Origin: Bacteroidota bacterium
GTDB taxonomy: Bacteria > Bacteroidota > Bacteroidia > Flavobacteriales > Flavobacteriaceae
Length of the DNA stretch: 21,652 bases
Reading direction: 5' to 3'
NCBI GenBank assembly: GCA_023457535.1
Contig: JAEWLN010000183.1
Location: 1-21,652 of the forward strand
The position numbers were made by a program, and so were the translations under genes. Below the pieces are notes generated by a model that searched no databases, was not told where the DNA came from, and was given only the letters and a program-made list of their open reading frames with translations. Shown piece by piece: positions 7,057 through 14,331 of this stretch (positions are counted from its first letter, which is position 1; every line of letters begins with the position of its first letter).

Positions 7057-9288
7057 TTATTGGCGCGAAAAGGTGTATTGTTTTTCGCCGTCTGCGTAAA
7101 CCAATGTCTTTTTGTCCGGGCTGAACGCGAACCAAACCGGCGATCCTTCGAGTACAAAACGGTCTTTTCCAGCAGGCACGAGGCGGTATGCATTTTGCCC
7201 GCCGAATTGAACAAGCAAATCGTCCTCGGTTTCCAGAAAAGTAAGTTGCAAACGGACTTGCGTGCTTGAGAATACACCCAGATACGGCGTAGGTATCAAA
7301 TCTTCAGTCAATTTATCTTTACCTGAAACCCAGGTGTTGTTCGACGGATCGATGTCCGGAAAAACATGGTCCGGATCGACCGCAATGCGCTGGATCGGCT
7401 CTTTGGACAGGTGCTTGAACGTCCAGCTTTTGTTGCGTTGCCAGATTTCGACCGGCAGCTCGAGACGCTCGGATTTGCCCGATGTGTATTGGATCAAAAC
7501 GATAACCGGCATGGCCATTTGTTCTTTGTTGTCGATCGTGATCACCACGCCTCTGCCCGGATCATTGCGCACGTATTTGACTAACGATATGGACTGGTCC
7601 AGACGCCAGTTGTTCAATATCCAGCCGCGCCAGAACCAGCCCAGGTCCTCGCCTGCTACATTTTCCATCGTCCGGAAAAAATCGTCTGGCGTAGGATGCT
7701 TGAACGCCCACCGCGCCGTATAGGTCTTGAACGCGCGGTCAAATCGCTCCCTGCCGAGTATTTGTTCGCGCAACATCGTCAGGCCCGCCGCCGGCTTAAA
7801 ATAGCAAAGCACGCCCACATTATCTTCTTTCATGTTGTCCGGCGCGCTCATCACGGGTTCCAATCCCGGATGCGTCATGTAACCGGCCTGCTCGTGCATG
7901 TCCAGTGGTGGGCGCTGGTACTCGCCGTTGTTGAAATCCGCGCTGCTCAGCGCGTTGATGAACCAGTTGAATCCTTCGTCCATCCATCCAAAAAGCCGCT
8001 CGTTCGATCCGACAATCATCGGGAACCACGTATGCCCGAACTCGTGATCCGTAACGCCCCACAAATCGGCGCCTTTGGATTTCCAGCTACAAAACACGAT
8101 GCCCGGATATTCCATGCCGCCCGCCACCGACGCGACGTTGATCGCCGACGGATAAGGATATTCGAACCACATTTTGGAATAGTGTTCCATGGATGCCTTG
8201 GTGTATTCGGTGGAGCGTTCCCACGCATTGTTGCCATTGCTTTCGACGGGATACGCTGAAATAGCAAGCGATTTTTTCCCGCTCGGAAGGTTGATCCGTG
8301 CCGCATCGACGATAAAAGCCGACGACGAAGCCCAGGCCACGTCACGCGAATTTTTCATCTTAAAACGCCACGTAAGCGTTGGTTTTCCAGACGGACGCGA
8401 CGACGGATTCCCGATTTCCTGGGCCGATCGGATCACGACGGTCTTGTCGCTTTTTGCAGCGGCGGCCCAACGTTGCTGTTGCGATGCGGTATAGACGTCC
8501 TGCGTATTGACCAGTTCGCCCGAACATACGACGATATGGTCAGACGGAGCGGTAATGCTCACGTCAAAGTCTCCGAATTCGAGGTAAAATTCGCCGGCGC
8601 CCAGATACGGCTGGACATTCCAACCGCGCACATCGTCGTAAACGCACACGCGCGGATACCATTGCGCCACAGAAAACACTCGTCCGTTTTTGCTGTCGTA
8701 ATAGCCCATGCGGTCCGATCCGTACTCAGGCGAAATAAACGAGAATTCGATGCGGAGTTTTACGCTGCCGCCTCTGGCTTTGACCTTTTCAGGAAGCATT
8801 ACTTGCATGCGTGTGTCGTAAATTGAAAACGGCACCTCGCGTACCGCGGCCTTACCCGATCCTTCAATCAGCCGCACCGATCTGATCTGGTGTCCACCCT
8901 GAAAAATCTGTCCTTGTGCGCCATTTCTACTGCCCCCGATCGGGATGACCGCATTGCCCCTAGAGTCGGGCGCAAACAAGTTCTGGTCTACGTGCATCCA
9001 CAAAAAATCAAGGTTTTCCGGACTGTTGTTGGTATAGGTCAACTCCGCCGATCCGGAAATTTCGTTGGTTTGATCGTTCAGCGTGGCCGACAACACATAA
9101 TCGGCTTTATTCTGCCAGTAGCGGCTCCCGGGCCTGCCGTCTGCCGTACGCACCTCATTGCCGTTTTGGGCGTAGAACAGCGGGTGGAACGCCTGATTGT
9201 AATCGTATCGCGAATCGGATTGCTGCGCCTGAATTGGGATACATGGACCGATCAGCAGCAACACAGCGGAAAGAATGTGCGTTTTCAT
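7057..9288 (-). CDS. secreted M1-family zinc metallopeptidase
   Basis: This is a gluzincin aminopeptidase-like protein of 743 residues. The signal peptide MKTHILSAVLLLIGPCIPIQA ends near residue 21. An N-terminal beta domain is followed by the catalytic region: GGMEYPG (390-396, the substrate-binding GxMEN-type loop, here with Y) and the zinc site HEFGH (415-419), with the third ligand E438 in WMDEGF exactly 18 residues on. This matches HExxH-X18-E. The C-terminal part is beta-rich, and I see no type IX secretion C-terminal domain. The likely role is digestion of external or periplasmic peptides. ATG codons at 9288 and 9291 are both possible; an upstream GTG at 9315 would extend the protein by nine residues and spoil the signal peptide. 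Substrate preference cannot be read from the sequence. Confidence 0.92.
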   Translation of the reverse strand: MKTHILSAVLLLIGPCIPIQAQQSDSRYDYNQAFHPLFYAQNGNEVRTADGRPGSRYWQNKADYVLSATLNDQTNEISGSAELTYTNNSPENLDFLWMHVDQNLFAPDSRGNAVIPIGGSRNGAQGQIFQGGHQIRSVRLIEGSGKAAVREVPFSIYDTRMQVMLPEKVKARGGSVKLRIEFSFISPEYGSDRMGYYDSKNGRVFSVAQWYPRVCVYDDVRGWNVQPYLGAGEFYLEFGDFDVSITAPSDHIVVCSGELVNTQDVYTASQQQRWAAAAKSDKTVVIRSAQEIGNPSSRPSGKPTLTWRFKMKNSRDVAWASSSAFIVDAARINLPSGKKSLAISAYPVESNGNNAWERSTEYTKASMEHYSKMWFEYPYPSAINVASVAGGMEYPGIVFCSWKSKGADLWGVTDHEFGHTWFPMIVGSNERLFGWMDEGFNWFINALSSADFNNGEYQRPPLDMHEQAGYMTHPGLEPVMSAPDNMKEDNVGVLCYFKPAAGLTMLREQILGRERFDRAFKTYTARWAFKHPTPDDFFRTMENVAGEDLGWFWRGWILNNWRLDQSISLVKYVRNDPGRGVVITIDNKEQMAMPVIVLIQYTSGKSERLELPVEIWQRNKSWTFKHLSKEPIQRIAVDPDHVFPDIDPSNNTWVSGKDKLTEDLIPTPYLGVFSSTQVRLQLTFLETEDDLLVQFGGQNAYRLVPAGKDRFVLEGSPVWFAFSPDKKTLVYADGEKQYTFSRQ

Positions 9289-9347
9289 CATTTGGAATTT
9301 TGGGTGTAGGTCCACCGACGCGCGGTTTTGTTACGCGATAAAAATAA

Positions 9348-9379
9348 CAAATCGTACGTTCGATCGGCCAAAAAACAAA
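9348..9379 (-). promoter_or_regulatory. probable promoter for the M1 peptidase
   Basis: On the minus strand TTTG (9379-9376) is followed after 19 bp by TACGATTTG (9356-9348). This is the -33/-7 pattern with one extra base inside the -7 element. It would start transcription near 9341, about 50 nt before the peptidase start. The imperfect -7 keeps confidence moderate. Confidence 0.4.
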
Positions 9380-9388
9380 CTATCTTTA
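9359..9388 (+). promoter_or_regulatory. weak promoter candidate for the epimerase-like gene
   Basis: TATCTTTA at 9381-9388 matches TAnnTTTG except for the last base. TTCG at 9359-9362 is a one-mismatch -33 element at 18-bp spacing. It overlaps the divergent promoter of the M1 peptidase and would give a leader of about 13 nt before the TTG start at 9406. Confidence 0.3.
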
Positions 9389-9405
9389 CCTCAAATCGCA
9401 ACATT

Positions 9406-10257
9406 TTGCAAACCCTGCTTTCCTCCTGCGGCTTTTCAGCCACGATCGACCACCGCGGTGCCGAATTGGTTTCACTGACCGGCGACAACGGGCGCCAATA
9501 CGTCTGGGAAGGCGACCCGGCTTTCTGGGGTAAGCATGCGCCGGTGTTGTTCCCCATCGTGGGCACTCTGAAAGGCAATCGCTACCGATATAACGGCCGG
9601 GAATACCATTTGCCGCGGCACGGTTTTGCGCGCGACCGTGAGTTTACGCGCATCGGGCACAACGACCATGAGGCGACCTTTGCGCTGGTCTCGGACGATG
9701 AAACGCTGGCCGCCTACCCGTTCGCCTTTGAGCTTCATATTATCTATTCGCTGAACGGGTCCTTGCTTTCTGTTGGCTATCGGATTCTGAACAAAACCGA
9801 TGCCCCAATGCTGTTTTCGATCGGTGCGCATCCGGCTTTTGCATTGCCGGGAAATTTTGAGGATTATACGTTGGGGTTTGAGAAAAGTGAAAAACCGGTT
9901 TATCATCTGCTCGAGGATGATTTGCTGTCGGACCGCACTTTGCAACTGCCACTTACCGATCGCAAGCTCCCTTTGCATTACGGCTTGTTTGCAAACGATG
10001 CGTTGGTTTTTAAAACAATTGAATCGCGCGCCCTTACCATCATTCACAGGAACGATCCGGTATTGACGGTAGAATTTGACGGATTCCCGAACCTTGGGTT
10101 GTGGACCAAGCCGGATGCCCCATTTTTGTGCATCGAACCGTGGATCGGGTACGCCGATACGACACGCGCCACCGGCGAACTGAGCGATAAAGAAGGCATA
10201 CGCCTGCTGGATCCACATGGAAACTTTGAAACAAAATTCAGCATAAAAATGCGATGA
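9406..10257 (+). CDS. aldose 1-epimerase family protein
   Basis: A 283-residue cytosolic galactose-mutarotase-like protein (the LacX-like branch of COG2017), expected to act on the anomeric centre of a sugar or sugar phosphate. Visible signatures are HAPVLFPIVGTLKGNRY (44-60), the histidine in LPRHGFARD (H72), the histidine in IGAHPAF (H142) and the catalytic glutamate in CIEPWIGYAD (E244). These are in the order and spacing expected for the family. The reading frame is open to 9328, but family alignment of the first strand (FSATIDHRGAEL) supports the TTG at 9406 as the start; no ATG is available. A start further upstream would run back through the promoter region. The natural substrate is not evident from the neighbours. 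Confidence 0.88.
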   Translation: MQTLLSSCGFSATIDHRGAELVSLTGDNGRQYVWEGDPAFWGKHAPVLFPIVGTLKGNRYRYNGREYHLPRHGFARDREFTRIGHNDHEATFALVSDDETLAAYPFAFELHIIYSLNGSLLSVGYRILNKTDAPMLFSIGAHPAFALPGNFEDYTLGFEKSEKPVYHLLEDDLLSDRTLQLPLTDRKLPLHYGLFANDALVFKTIESRALTIIHRNDPVLTVEFDGFPNLGLWTKPDAPFLCIEPWIGYADTTRATGELSDKEGIRLLDPHGNFETKFSIKMR

Positions 10258-10274
10258 GCACCGGGCGGTAAAGG

Positions 10275-10282
10275 TATCTTTG
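10275..10282 (+). promoter_or_regulatory. -7 box for the alpha/beta hydrolase gene
   Basis: TATCTTTG is an exact TAnnTTTG match located 18 bp after the end of the epimerase gene and 18 bp before the hydrolase ATG at 10301. No TTTG lies at the right distance upstream. The TTG at 10280, which would lengthen the hydrolase frame, is part of this box and is therefore unlikely to be a start codon. Confidence 0.45.
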
Positions 10283-10300
10283 AATACTAACCCACTAACG

Positions 10301-11239
10301 ATGCGAAAGGCGCTTTTACTGTTGCTGGCGGCCGTTTTATCGGCTTCCTGCGCGGTCACCAAAGATTCCAACGATTTTGTCTTCCCTACCCAAACGGGAA
10401 AATTCCTTTACCTGAAGTCGTACAACAATGCGATGCGGCTCTGGAAGGTCAAATATAAAGAAGAGGATGTCATCACTTCTTACGGATTGGCACACGTCAT
10501 CATCGCCGGGCCCCAGAACGGCAAGCCGGTCGTTTTGTTCCATGGCACCGATGCGAGTTCGACGATGTGGTTTCCCAACATTGAGGCATTGGCTAAAAAA
10601 TACCGCGTGTATGCGATCGATTATCCGATGGAAACCGGCAAGTCGCTGGCCATCGTCAAAAGCATGGAACCGCGCGACATGATCTTGTTTTACAACGAGG
10701 TGTTCGAACATTACGACCTCAGGGACATCAACATTGTGGCGGCTTCACGCGGGGGCTGGGTGGCCACGTTGCTCGCGCTGGAACCCGACAACCGCATTGC
10801 CAAACTTGCATTGTTAAGTCCGGCGCAAACCTTTGGCGGGGTCGATAAACTCGGCAAGGCGCTCTCTGCGCTCAAGCTCAAAATGTTTCCCAACCCAAGA
10901 AGGCTCAACCGATTTTTTGAGCAATTTTCGAAACATCCGGAAAAAATCGACCATAAATACAAGGAACAATTTTATCTTGCCAATAAATTCGGGCGCAGCA
11001 AACCCGACTTGATGAAAATGTTCCGTTTCCCGAAAGAACATCTGCAAACGCTCCAAATGCCGGTCATGGTGATGGTAGGCGACAACGACGTGATCAACGA
11101 CAAGGATATGCTTGTGCGTGCGAGTGAGTCGATTCCGCATGCAGAAACGGTGTTGATTCACGACGCCGGACATTTTATCAGCATCGATCAGGCTGCGATC
11201 GTCAATCAGAAATTGGTCGAATTTATAGAAAAAAAATAA
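10301..11239 (+). CDS. alpha/beta hydrolase, probable lipoprotein
   Basis: A 312-residue alpha/beta-hydrolase-fold protein. The N-terminus MRKALLLLLAAVLSASCAVTKD looks like a lipoprotein signal, with C17 as the likely acylated residue, although the residue at -3 is Ser rather than Leu. The oxyanion segment is LFHGTDASS (79-87). The nucleophile elbow is VAASRGGW, with S149; the usual first Gly of GxSxG is Ala. The acid is D261 or D263 in MVGDNDVIND, and the histidine is H291 in DAGHFISID. The triad is therefore complete. The substrate is unknown; esterase or lipase-like activity is plausible. The ATG at 10301 follows a -7 box. The stop codon overlaps the start of the next gene (TAATG), so the two are probably translated together. 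Confidence 0.85.
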   Translation: MRKALLLLLAAVLSASCAVTKDSNDFVFPTQTGKFLYLKSYNNAMRLWKVKYKEEDVITSYGLAHVIIAGPQNGKPVVLFHGTDASSTMWFPNIEALAKKYRVYAIDYPMETGKSLAIVKSMEPRDMILFYNEVFEHYDLRDINIVAASRGGWVATLLALEPDNRIAKLALLSPAQTFGGVDKLGKALSALKLKMFPNPRRLNRFFEQFSKHPEKIDHKYKEQFYLANKFGRSKPDLMKMFRFPKEHLQTLQMPVMVMVGDNDVINDKDMLVRASESIPHAETVLIHDAGHFISIDQAAIVNQKLVEFIEKK

Positions 11240-11823
11240 TGCTCGAAATTCGCTTTTTGCCGTTCCCGGAACTTCAAACCGACCGGCTTTTGCTGCGCCG
11301 CATGCTCGAATCGGACACACAACAGGTTTTTGAATTGCGGTCGGATCCTCAAATCATGCGTTACATCCCGCGCCCGTTGGCCCAAGATCCGGACGAAGCG
11401 CTCGGCCACATTCGGATGATCAATGAAAAGATCGAATCGGGCGAAGGCATCAACTGGGCCATCACGCGAAAAGGCGACCCTACTTTGCTTGGCATCATCG
11501 GACACTATCGCATCAGGCCCGAACATTACCGCGCCGAAATCGGCTATATGCTGCACGCGGCTTACCAAGGTCAAGGCATCGTTTCTGAGGCGATCAACGC
11601 GGTGGTGCGTTACGGCTTTGAACAGATGAAACTACATTCCATTGAGGCGATCATCGATCCGCGCAACGGTGCATCGGCGGCGGTGCTCAAAAAAAACGGA
11701 TTCGTAAAAGAAGCGCATTTACGTGAAAACGAATTTTACGACGGGCATTTTCTGGACACGGTGATCTACTCGCTGCTGGCACATGACTTTGATGCCCGGT
11801 CGCAAAGCGCTCTTTCCCAATAA
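11239..11823 (+). CDS. GNAT-family N-acetyltransferase (RimJ/RimL type)
   Basis: The 194-residue protein has the RimJ/RimL pattern: TDRLLLRRMLESD (14-26) at the N-terminus, then IGYMLHAAYQGQGIVSEA with the acetyl-CoA pyrophosphate-binding loop (QGQGI, about 109-119), and NGASAAVLKKNGFVKEA near the C-terminus. Such enzymes acetylate the amino group of a protein N-terminus or a small molecule, and the substrate cannot be told from the sequence. The ATG overlaps the TAA of the upstream hydrolase by one base, indicating translational coupling. A bidirectional terminator hairpin begins 1 bp after the stop. Confidence 0.92.
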   Translation: MLEIRFLPFPELQTDRLLLRRMLESDTQQVFELRSDPQIMRYIPRPLAQDPDEALGHIRMINEKIESGEGINWAITRKGDPTLLGIIGHYRIRPEHYRAEIGYMLHAAYQGQGIVSEAINAVVRYGFEQMKLHSIEAIIDPRNGASAAVLKKNGFVKEAHLRENEFYDGHFLDTVIYSLLAHDFDARSQSALSQ

Positions 11824-11824
11824 A

Positions 11825-11855
11825 AAACCATCGGCAGATTTCCCACCGATGGTTT
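11825..11855. terminator. bidirectional terminator between GNAT and S8 protease genes
   Basis: AAACCATCGG (11825-11834) and CCGATGGTTT (11846-11855) form a perfect 10-bp stem with an 11-nt loop. The A-run on the left (11822-11827) gives a U-tract for transcripts of the minus strand, serving the S8 protease whose stop is 20 bp away. On the plus strand the stem is followed by TTT and, further on, by TTTTT, ending the hydrolase-acetyltransferase unit. Confidence 0.82.
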
Positions 11856-11874
11856 GGACAAACATTTTTAAAAT

Positions 11875-13386
11875 TTACTGAACGGCCAGCAATGCGTTGA
11901 TGTTGCCATATCCGAACGACGCATTTTTATTAGGATAGAAATGGGCCGATTGACGCATTTTGGCCAGCACCTGGTCGCGGTTCCAACCCGGATTCCTGGC
12001 CCAGACCAGCGCGGCAATCCCCGCGGTCGTAGCCGTGGCCACAGAGGACCCGCCCACGTAATCCGACTGGTTGTCGTAGTAGCTCACAACGGGCACCGTT
12101 TTACCGGAAGCGCGTTGCATGACGACCGTGAAGTCGATTTTGCTGCCGCTATGGCAATCGTCGCACTTGGTGTATCCGGCGCCTTCTTTGATTCCGGTCA
12201 CAGCCACCGCCTCTGCCATCGAGGCGGGAAAAATGACGCCGACAAAAGTCGTGAAACTCGTCGAAGTACCGCCTGCGCAAAAAATCAGCTTGCCTTTGGA
12301 ATAGGCGTATTTGATGCCGTCCGATATTTTGCCAACCGAAAACACATGCCCCATCGACATGGAGATAATTTTGACGCCGGCGTTGTTGGCCAGTGCCGTG
12401 AATGCATTTTTGACGCCATTCTGTTCGTGCGCCCCGTCCAGCACTACGTTGGCTGCGGCGCGGTAGGTGATCAGGTTCGAATTGTAGGCCACGCCAACGG
12501 GCAATCCGTTGTCATTGCGCGGAGCTGCCGCCGCCGAGGCCATACTTGTTCCGTGGCCGCATTGGTCGGAAGGGCCATCGGTGGCAGTGGACCAAGGCCA
12601 GACTGAATCGACATACGTACCAAATTTCTGGATCGACCGGCCGGAAGAAACGCCGTCGTTGAAATTGCTGCCAAGCAGCGTCTGGTTTGGCGAGGTGCCC
12701 GTATCCACAATCCCGATCGTGATGCCCTGACCTGTGCTGTATGTCCAGGCCGCGGGAATATTGTGCTGGTACAACGTCCAGGCGGCTTTCGCATTGGGCG
12801 TGATCGTGGTGTAATCTGCTGCGGCAAGCGACATCGCGTCATAGCCACATCCCGAACCACCCGAACTTGACGACTCGTTGCTGCGCTCTAAACGGCGCGC
12901 GACCTCAAAATAGCGGTAGTCTGCAGGTTCGACATAGCGCACCAGATTGCTGCGGCGCAGCGCGATCAATGTCTCCTGTTTTGTTACCGCTACATCCATC
13001 GTGGTAAGGTATGGATCGGCGGCGAGCAAGGTCGTTTCGCGCGATTTGCCTTCATATTGCATGACCAGATCAAGCAACTGGTTCTGGATTTGGGCATTTT
13101 GCGGCGACTTGCTGCGGTCAAAATCATTGTCGGCGGTGCCGAATCCGATCGATACGACTTCGCGTCCGTGATGTACGGCGCTCCACAACAGGTGGTTTGA
13201 GGCCTGCTTCCAGTCGAATGATCCCTGGTTTTGCAACGCCTGATCGATTTGCGCATTGACCTGCTGCGGCGTAAGCGGATCCTTGGCAAGCACTTCCTGA
13301 GGCCCGGAAGCGCTCGGCACGGCTTCATCTTTGGTGCAGGCCACGGTGAGCGATAGCGCTGCGAGCATGAGTGTGATTTTTTTCAT
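11875..13386 (-). CDS. S8 (subtilisin-like) serine protease, probable lipoprotein
   Basis: A 503-residue exported protease. MKKITLMLAALSLTVACTKDE carries a lipoprotein-type signal with C17; the acidic residues just after it resemble the Bacteroidota surface-lipoprotein export signal. A propeptide-like region (about 30-200) precedes the subtilase domain. The triad is D228 (GIVDTGTS), H278 (CGHGTSMAS) and S448 (VGGSSVATATTAG). The usual AAGN oxyanion-hole motif is replaced by CAGGT (370-374), so the conserved Asn is absent, and the Pro after the catalytic Ser is A452. KCDDCHSGS (407-415) contains CxxCH. I see no type IX sorting domain. The gene stands alone, bounded downstream by a terminator. 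It is probably an active subtilase, but the oxyanion change leaves some doubt about catalysis. Confidence 0.9.
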   Translation of the reverse strand: MKKITLMLAALSLTVACTKDEAVPSASGPQEVLAKDPLTPQQVNAQIDQALQNQGSFDWKQASNHLLWSAVHHGREVVSIGFGTADNDFDRSKSPQNAQIQNQLLDLVMQYEGKSRETTLLAADPYLTTMDVAVTKQETLIALRRSNLVRYVEPADYRYFEVARRLERSNESSSSGGSGCGYDAMSLAAADYTTITPNAKAAWTLYQHNIPAAWTYSTGQGITIGIVDTGTSPNQTLLGSNFNDGVSSGRSIQKFGTYVDSVWPWSTATDGPSDQCGHGTSMASAAAAPRNDNGLPVGVAYNSNLITYRAAANVVLDGAHEQNGVKNAFTALANNAGVKIISMSMGHVFSVGKISDGIKYAYSKGKLIFCAGGTSTSFTTFVGVIFPASMAEAVAVTGIKEGAGYTKCDDCHSGSKIDFTVVMQRASGKTVPVVSYYDNQSDYVGGSSVATATTAGIAALVWARNPGWNRDQVLAKMRQSAHFYPNKNASFGYGNINALLAVQ

Positions 13387-13471
13387 ATCGGACTAATTAA
13401 TTGGTTCACAACTAATTTACTGAATTTATTAACACTTTTTAACGTATCAGCGTCAAATTATCAACACCTAT

Positions 13472-13500
13472 TTTGAGTTCGGTCGATTTGCGTACCTTTG
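13472..13500 (+). promoter_or_regulatory. promoter of smpB, abutting its start codon
   Basis: TACCTTTG at 13493-13500 is an exact -7 box, and TTTG at 13472-13475 is a -33 element at 17-bp spacing. The smpB ATG begins at 13505, only four bases after the box. Transcription from it should begin at or within a base or two of the start codon, implying a leaderless or nearly leaderless mRNA. Confidence 0.5.
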
Positions 13501-13504
13501 AATC

Positions 13505-13963
13505 ATGCAAAAGACGGTCAACATCCTCAATAAACGCGCGCGTTTTGATTATGAAATCCTTGAAACCTATTCTGCCGGCATCGTATTGACCGGCACGGAG
13601 ATCAAATCGATCCGGCTTGGTAAGGCACAAATTGTGGACAGCTTTTGCGAATTCAACGACGCCGGGGAACTATTTGCGGTCAACACCTCGATCGAAGAAT
13701 ACAGTTTTGGCAACCAATTCAACCACAAGGCGCGGTCCGAACGCAAACTGCTGCTCAATAAAAGAGAGCTTAAAAACCTCGCTCGCAGCGTGGAAACAAA
13801 GGGTTTGACGATCATTCCACTGCGCCTGTTCACCAACGAAAAAGGAATCGCCAAGCTCGATATCGGGCTTTGTAAAGGCAAAAAGACCTACGACAAGCGC
13901 GAGTCACTCAAGGAACGGGATACCAAGCGCGATCTGGACCGCATTAAAAAGACCTACCGATGA
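13505..13963 (+). CDS. smpB: SsrA-binding protein SmpB
   Basis: SmpB binds tmRNA (SsrA) and brings it to stalled ribosomes for trans-translation. The 152-residue length is normal. Diagnostic segments are LNKRARFDYEILETYSAGIVLTGTEIKSIR (8-37), the GKAQIVDSFCEF strand (39-50) and the C-terminal KGKKTYDKRESLKERDTKRD (124-143). A short basic tail (IKKTYR) follows, and its helix is expected to enter the ribosomal mRNA channel. The start MQKTVNILNK matches flavobacterial homologues. The TGA stop overlaps the ATG of the next gene by four bases (ATGA), so the XRE-type gene is probably translated from the same mRNA. The tmRNA gene ssrA is not visible in this window. Confidence 0.97.
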   Translation: MQKTVNILNKRARFDYEILETYSAGIVLTGTEIKSIRLGKAQIVDSFCEFNDAGELFAVNTSIEEYSFGNQFNHKARSERKLLLNKRELKNLARSVETKGLTIIPLRLFTNEKGIAKLDIGLCKGKKTYDKRESLKERDTKRDLDRIKKTYR

Positions 13964-14331
13964 TACGGACGATCCTGAGGCAGGCCCGCGAAAACAAAGG
14001 GCTCACCACGCGTCAGGCAGCCGCATTGCTCGGGATCGATCAGGCTTTGGTCAGCAAATTCGAGAACGGCCAGCGCATTCCGGCACGCGCGCAACTAGAA
14101 CCATTGTCCGCTGTGCTCGGCATTGATCCCGATGCGTTATCGGTGTTGTGGTTAAAGGAAAAGATATTGCAATTGGTCTGGCGTGAACCGATGGCAGAAA
14201 AAGCGCTACAGGCCGCACTCGACGAGCTTCAACCGCAGCGCCCTGCCCCGCCTCAACAGGCCGCGCTCCAACAATTGCTCGACGAGATGGAAGCGCTCAA
14301 ACACAAGTTTGGGAATTTGCGCAACCCGTAA
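13960..14331 (+). CDS. XRE-family helix-turn-helix protein
   Basis: A 123-residue protein with a Cro/CI-type DNA-binding domain at about residues 4-58: LRQARENKGLTTRQAAALLG, then IDQALVSKFENGQRIP, where the recognition helix lies. It continues with LWLKEKILQLVW and a proline/glutamine-rich linker (about 92-101), and ends in a probable helix (ALQQLLDEMEALKHKF). There is no effector domain or membrane segment. It overlaps smpB by four bases, so the two are almost certainly co-transcribed. Its targets are unknown. Its stop codon abuts the stop of pcm on the other strand. Related domains occur in regulators and at the N-terminus of larger proteins, but here it stands alone. Confidence 0.85.
   Translation: MIRTILRQARENKGLTTRQAAALLGIDQALVSKFENGQRIPARAQLEPLSAVLGIDPDALSVLWLKEKILQLVWREPMAEKALQAALDELQPQRPAPPQQAALQQLLDEMEALKHKFGNLRNP

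Noticed and set aside
9328..9405. 26-codon N-terminal extension of the epimerase-like protein
   Set aside because: It would overlap the divergent promoter region, and the epimerase fold begins only after the TTG at 9406.
12154..12168. Cytochrome c haem site in the S8 protease
   Set aside because: A single CxxCH in a subtilase without an axial-ligand context is not enough to call a haem protein; kept only as an observation.
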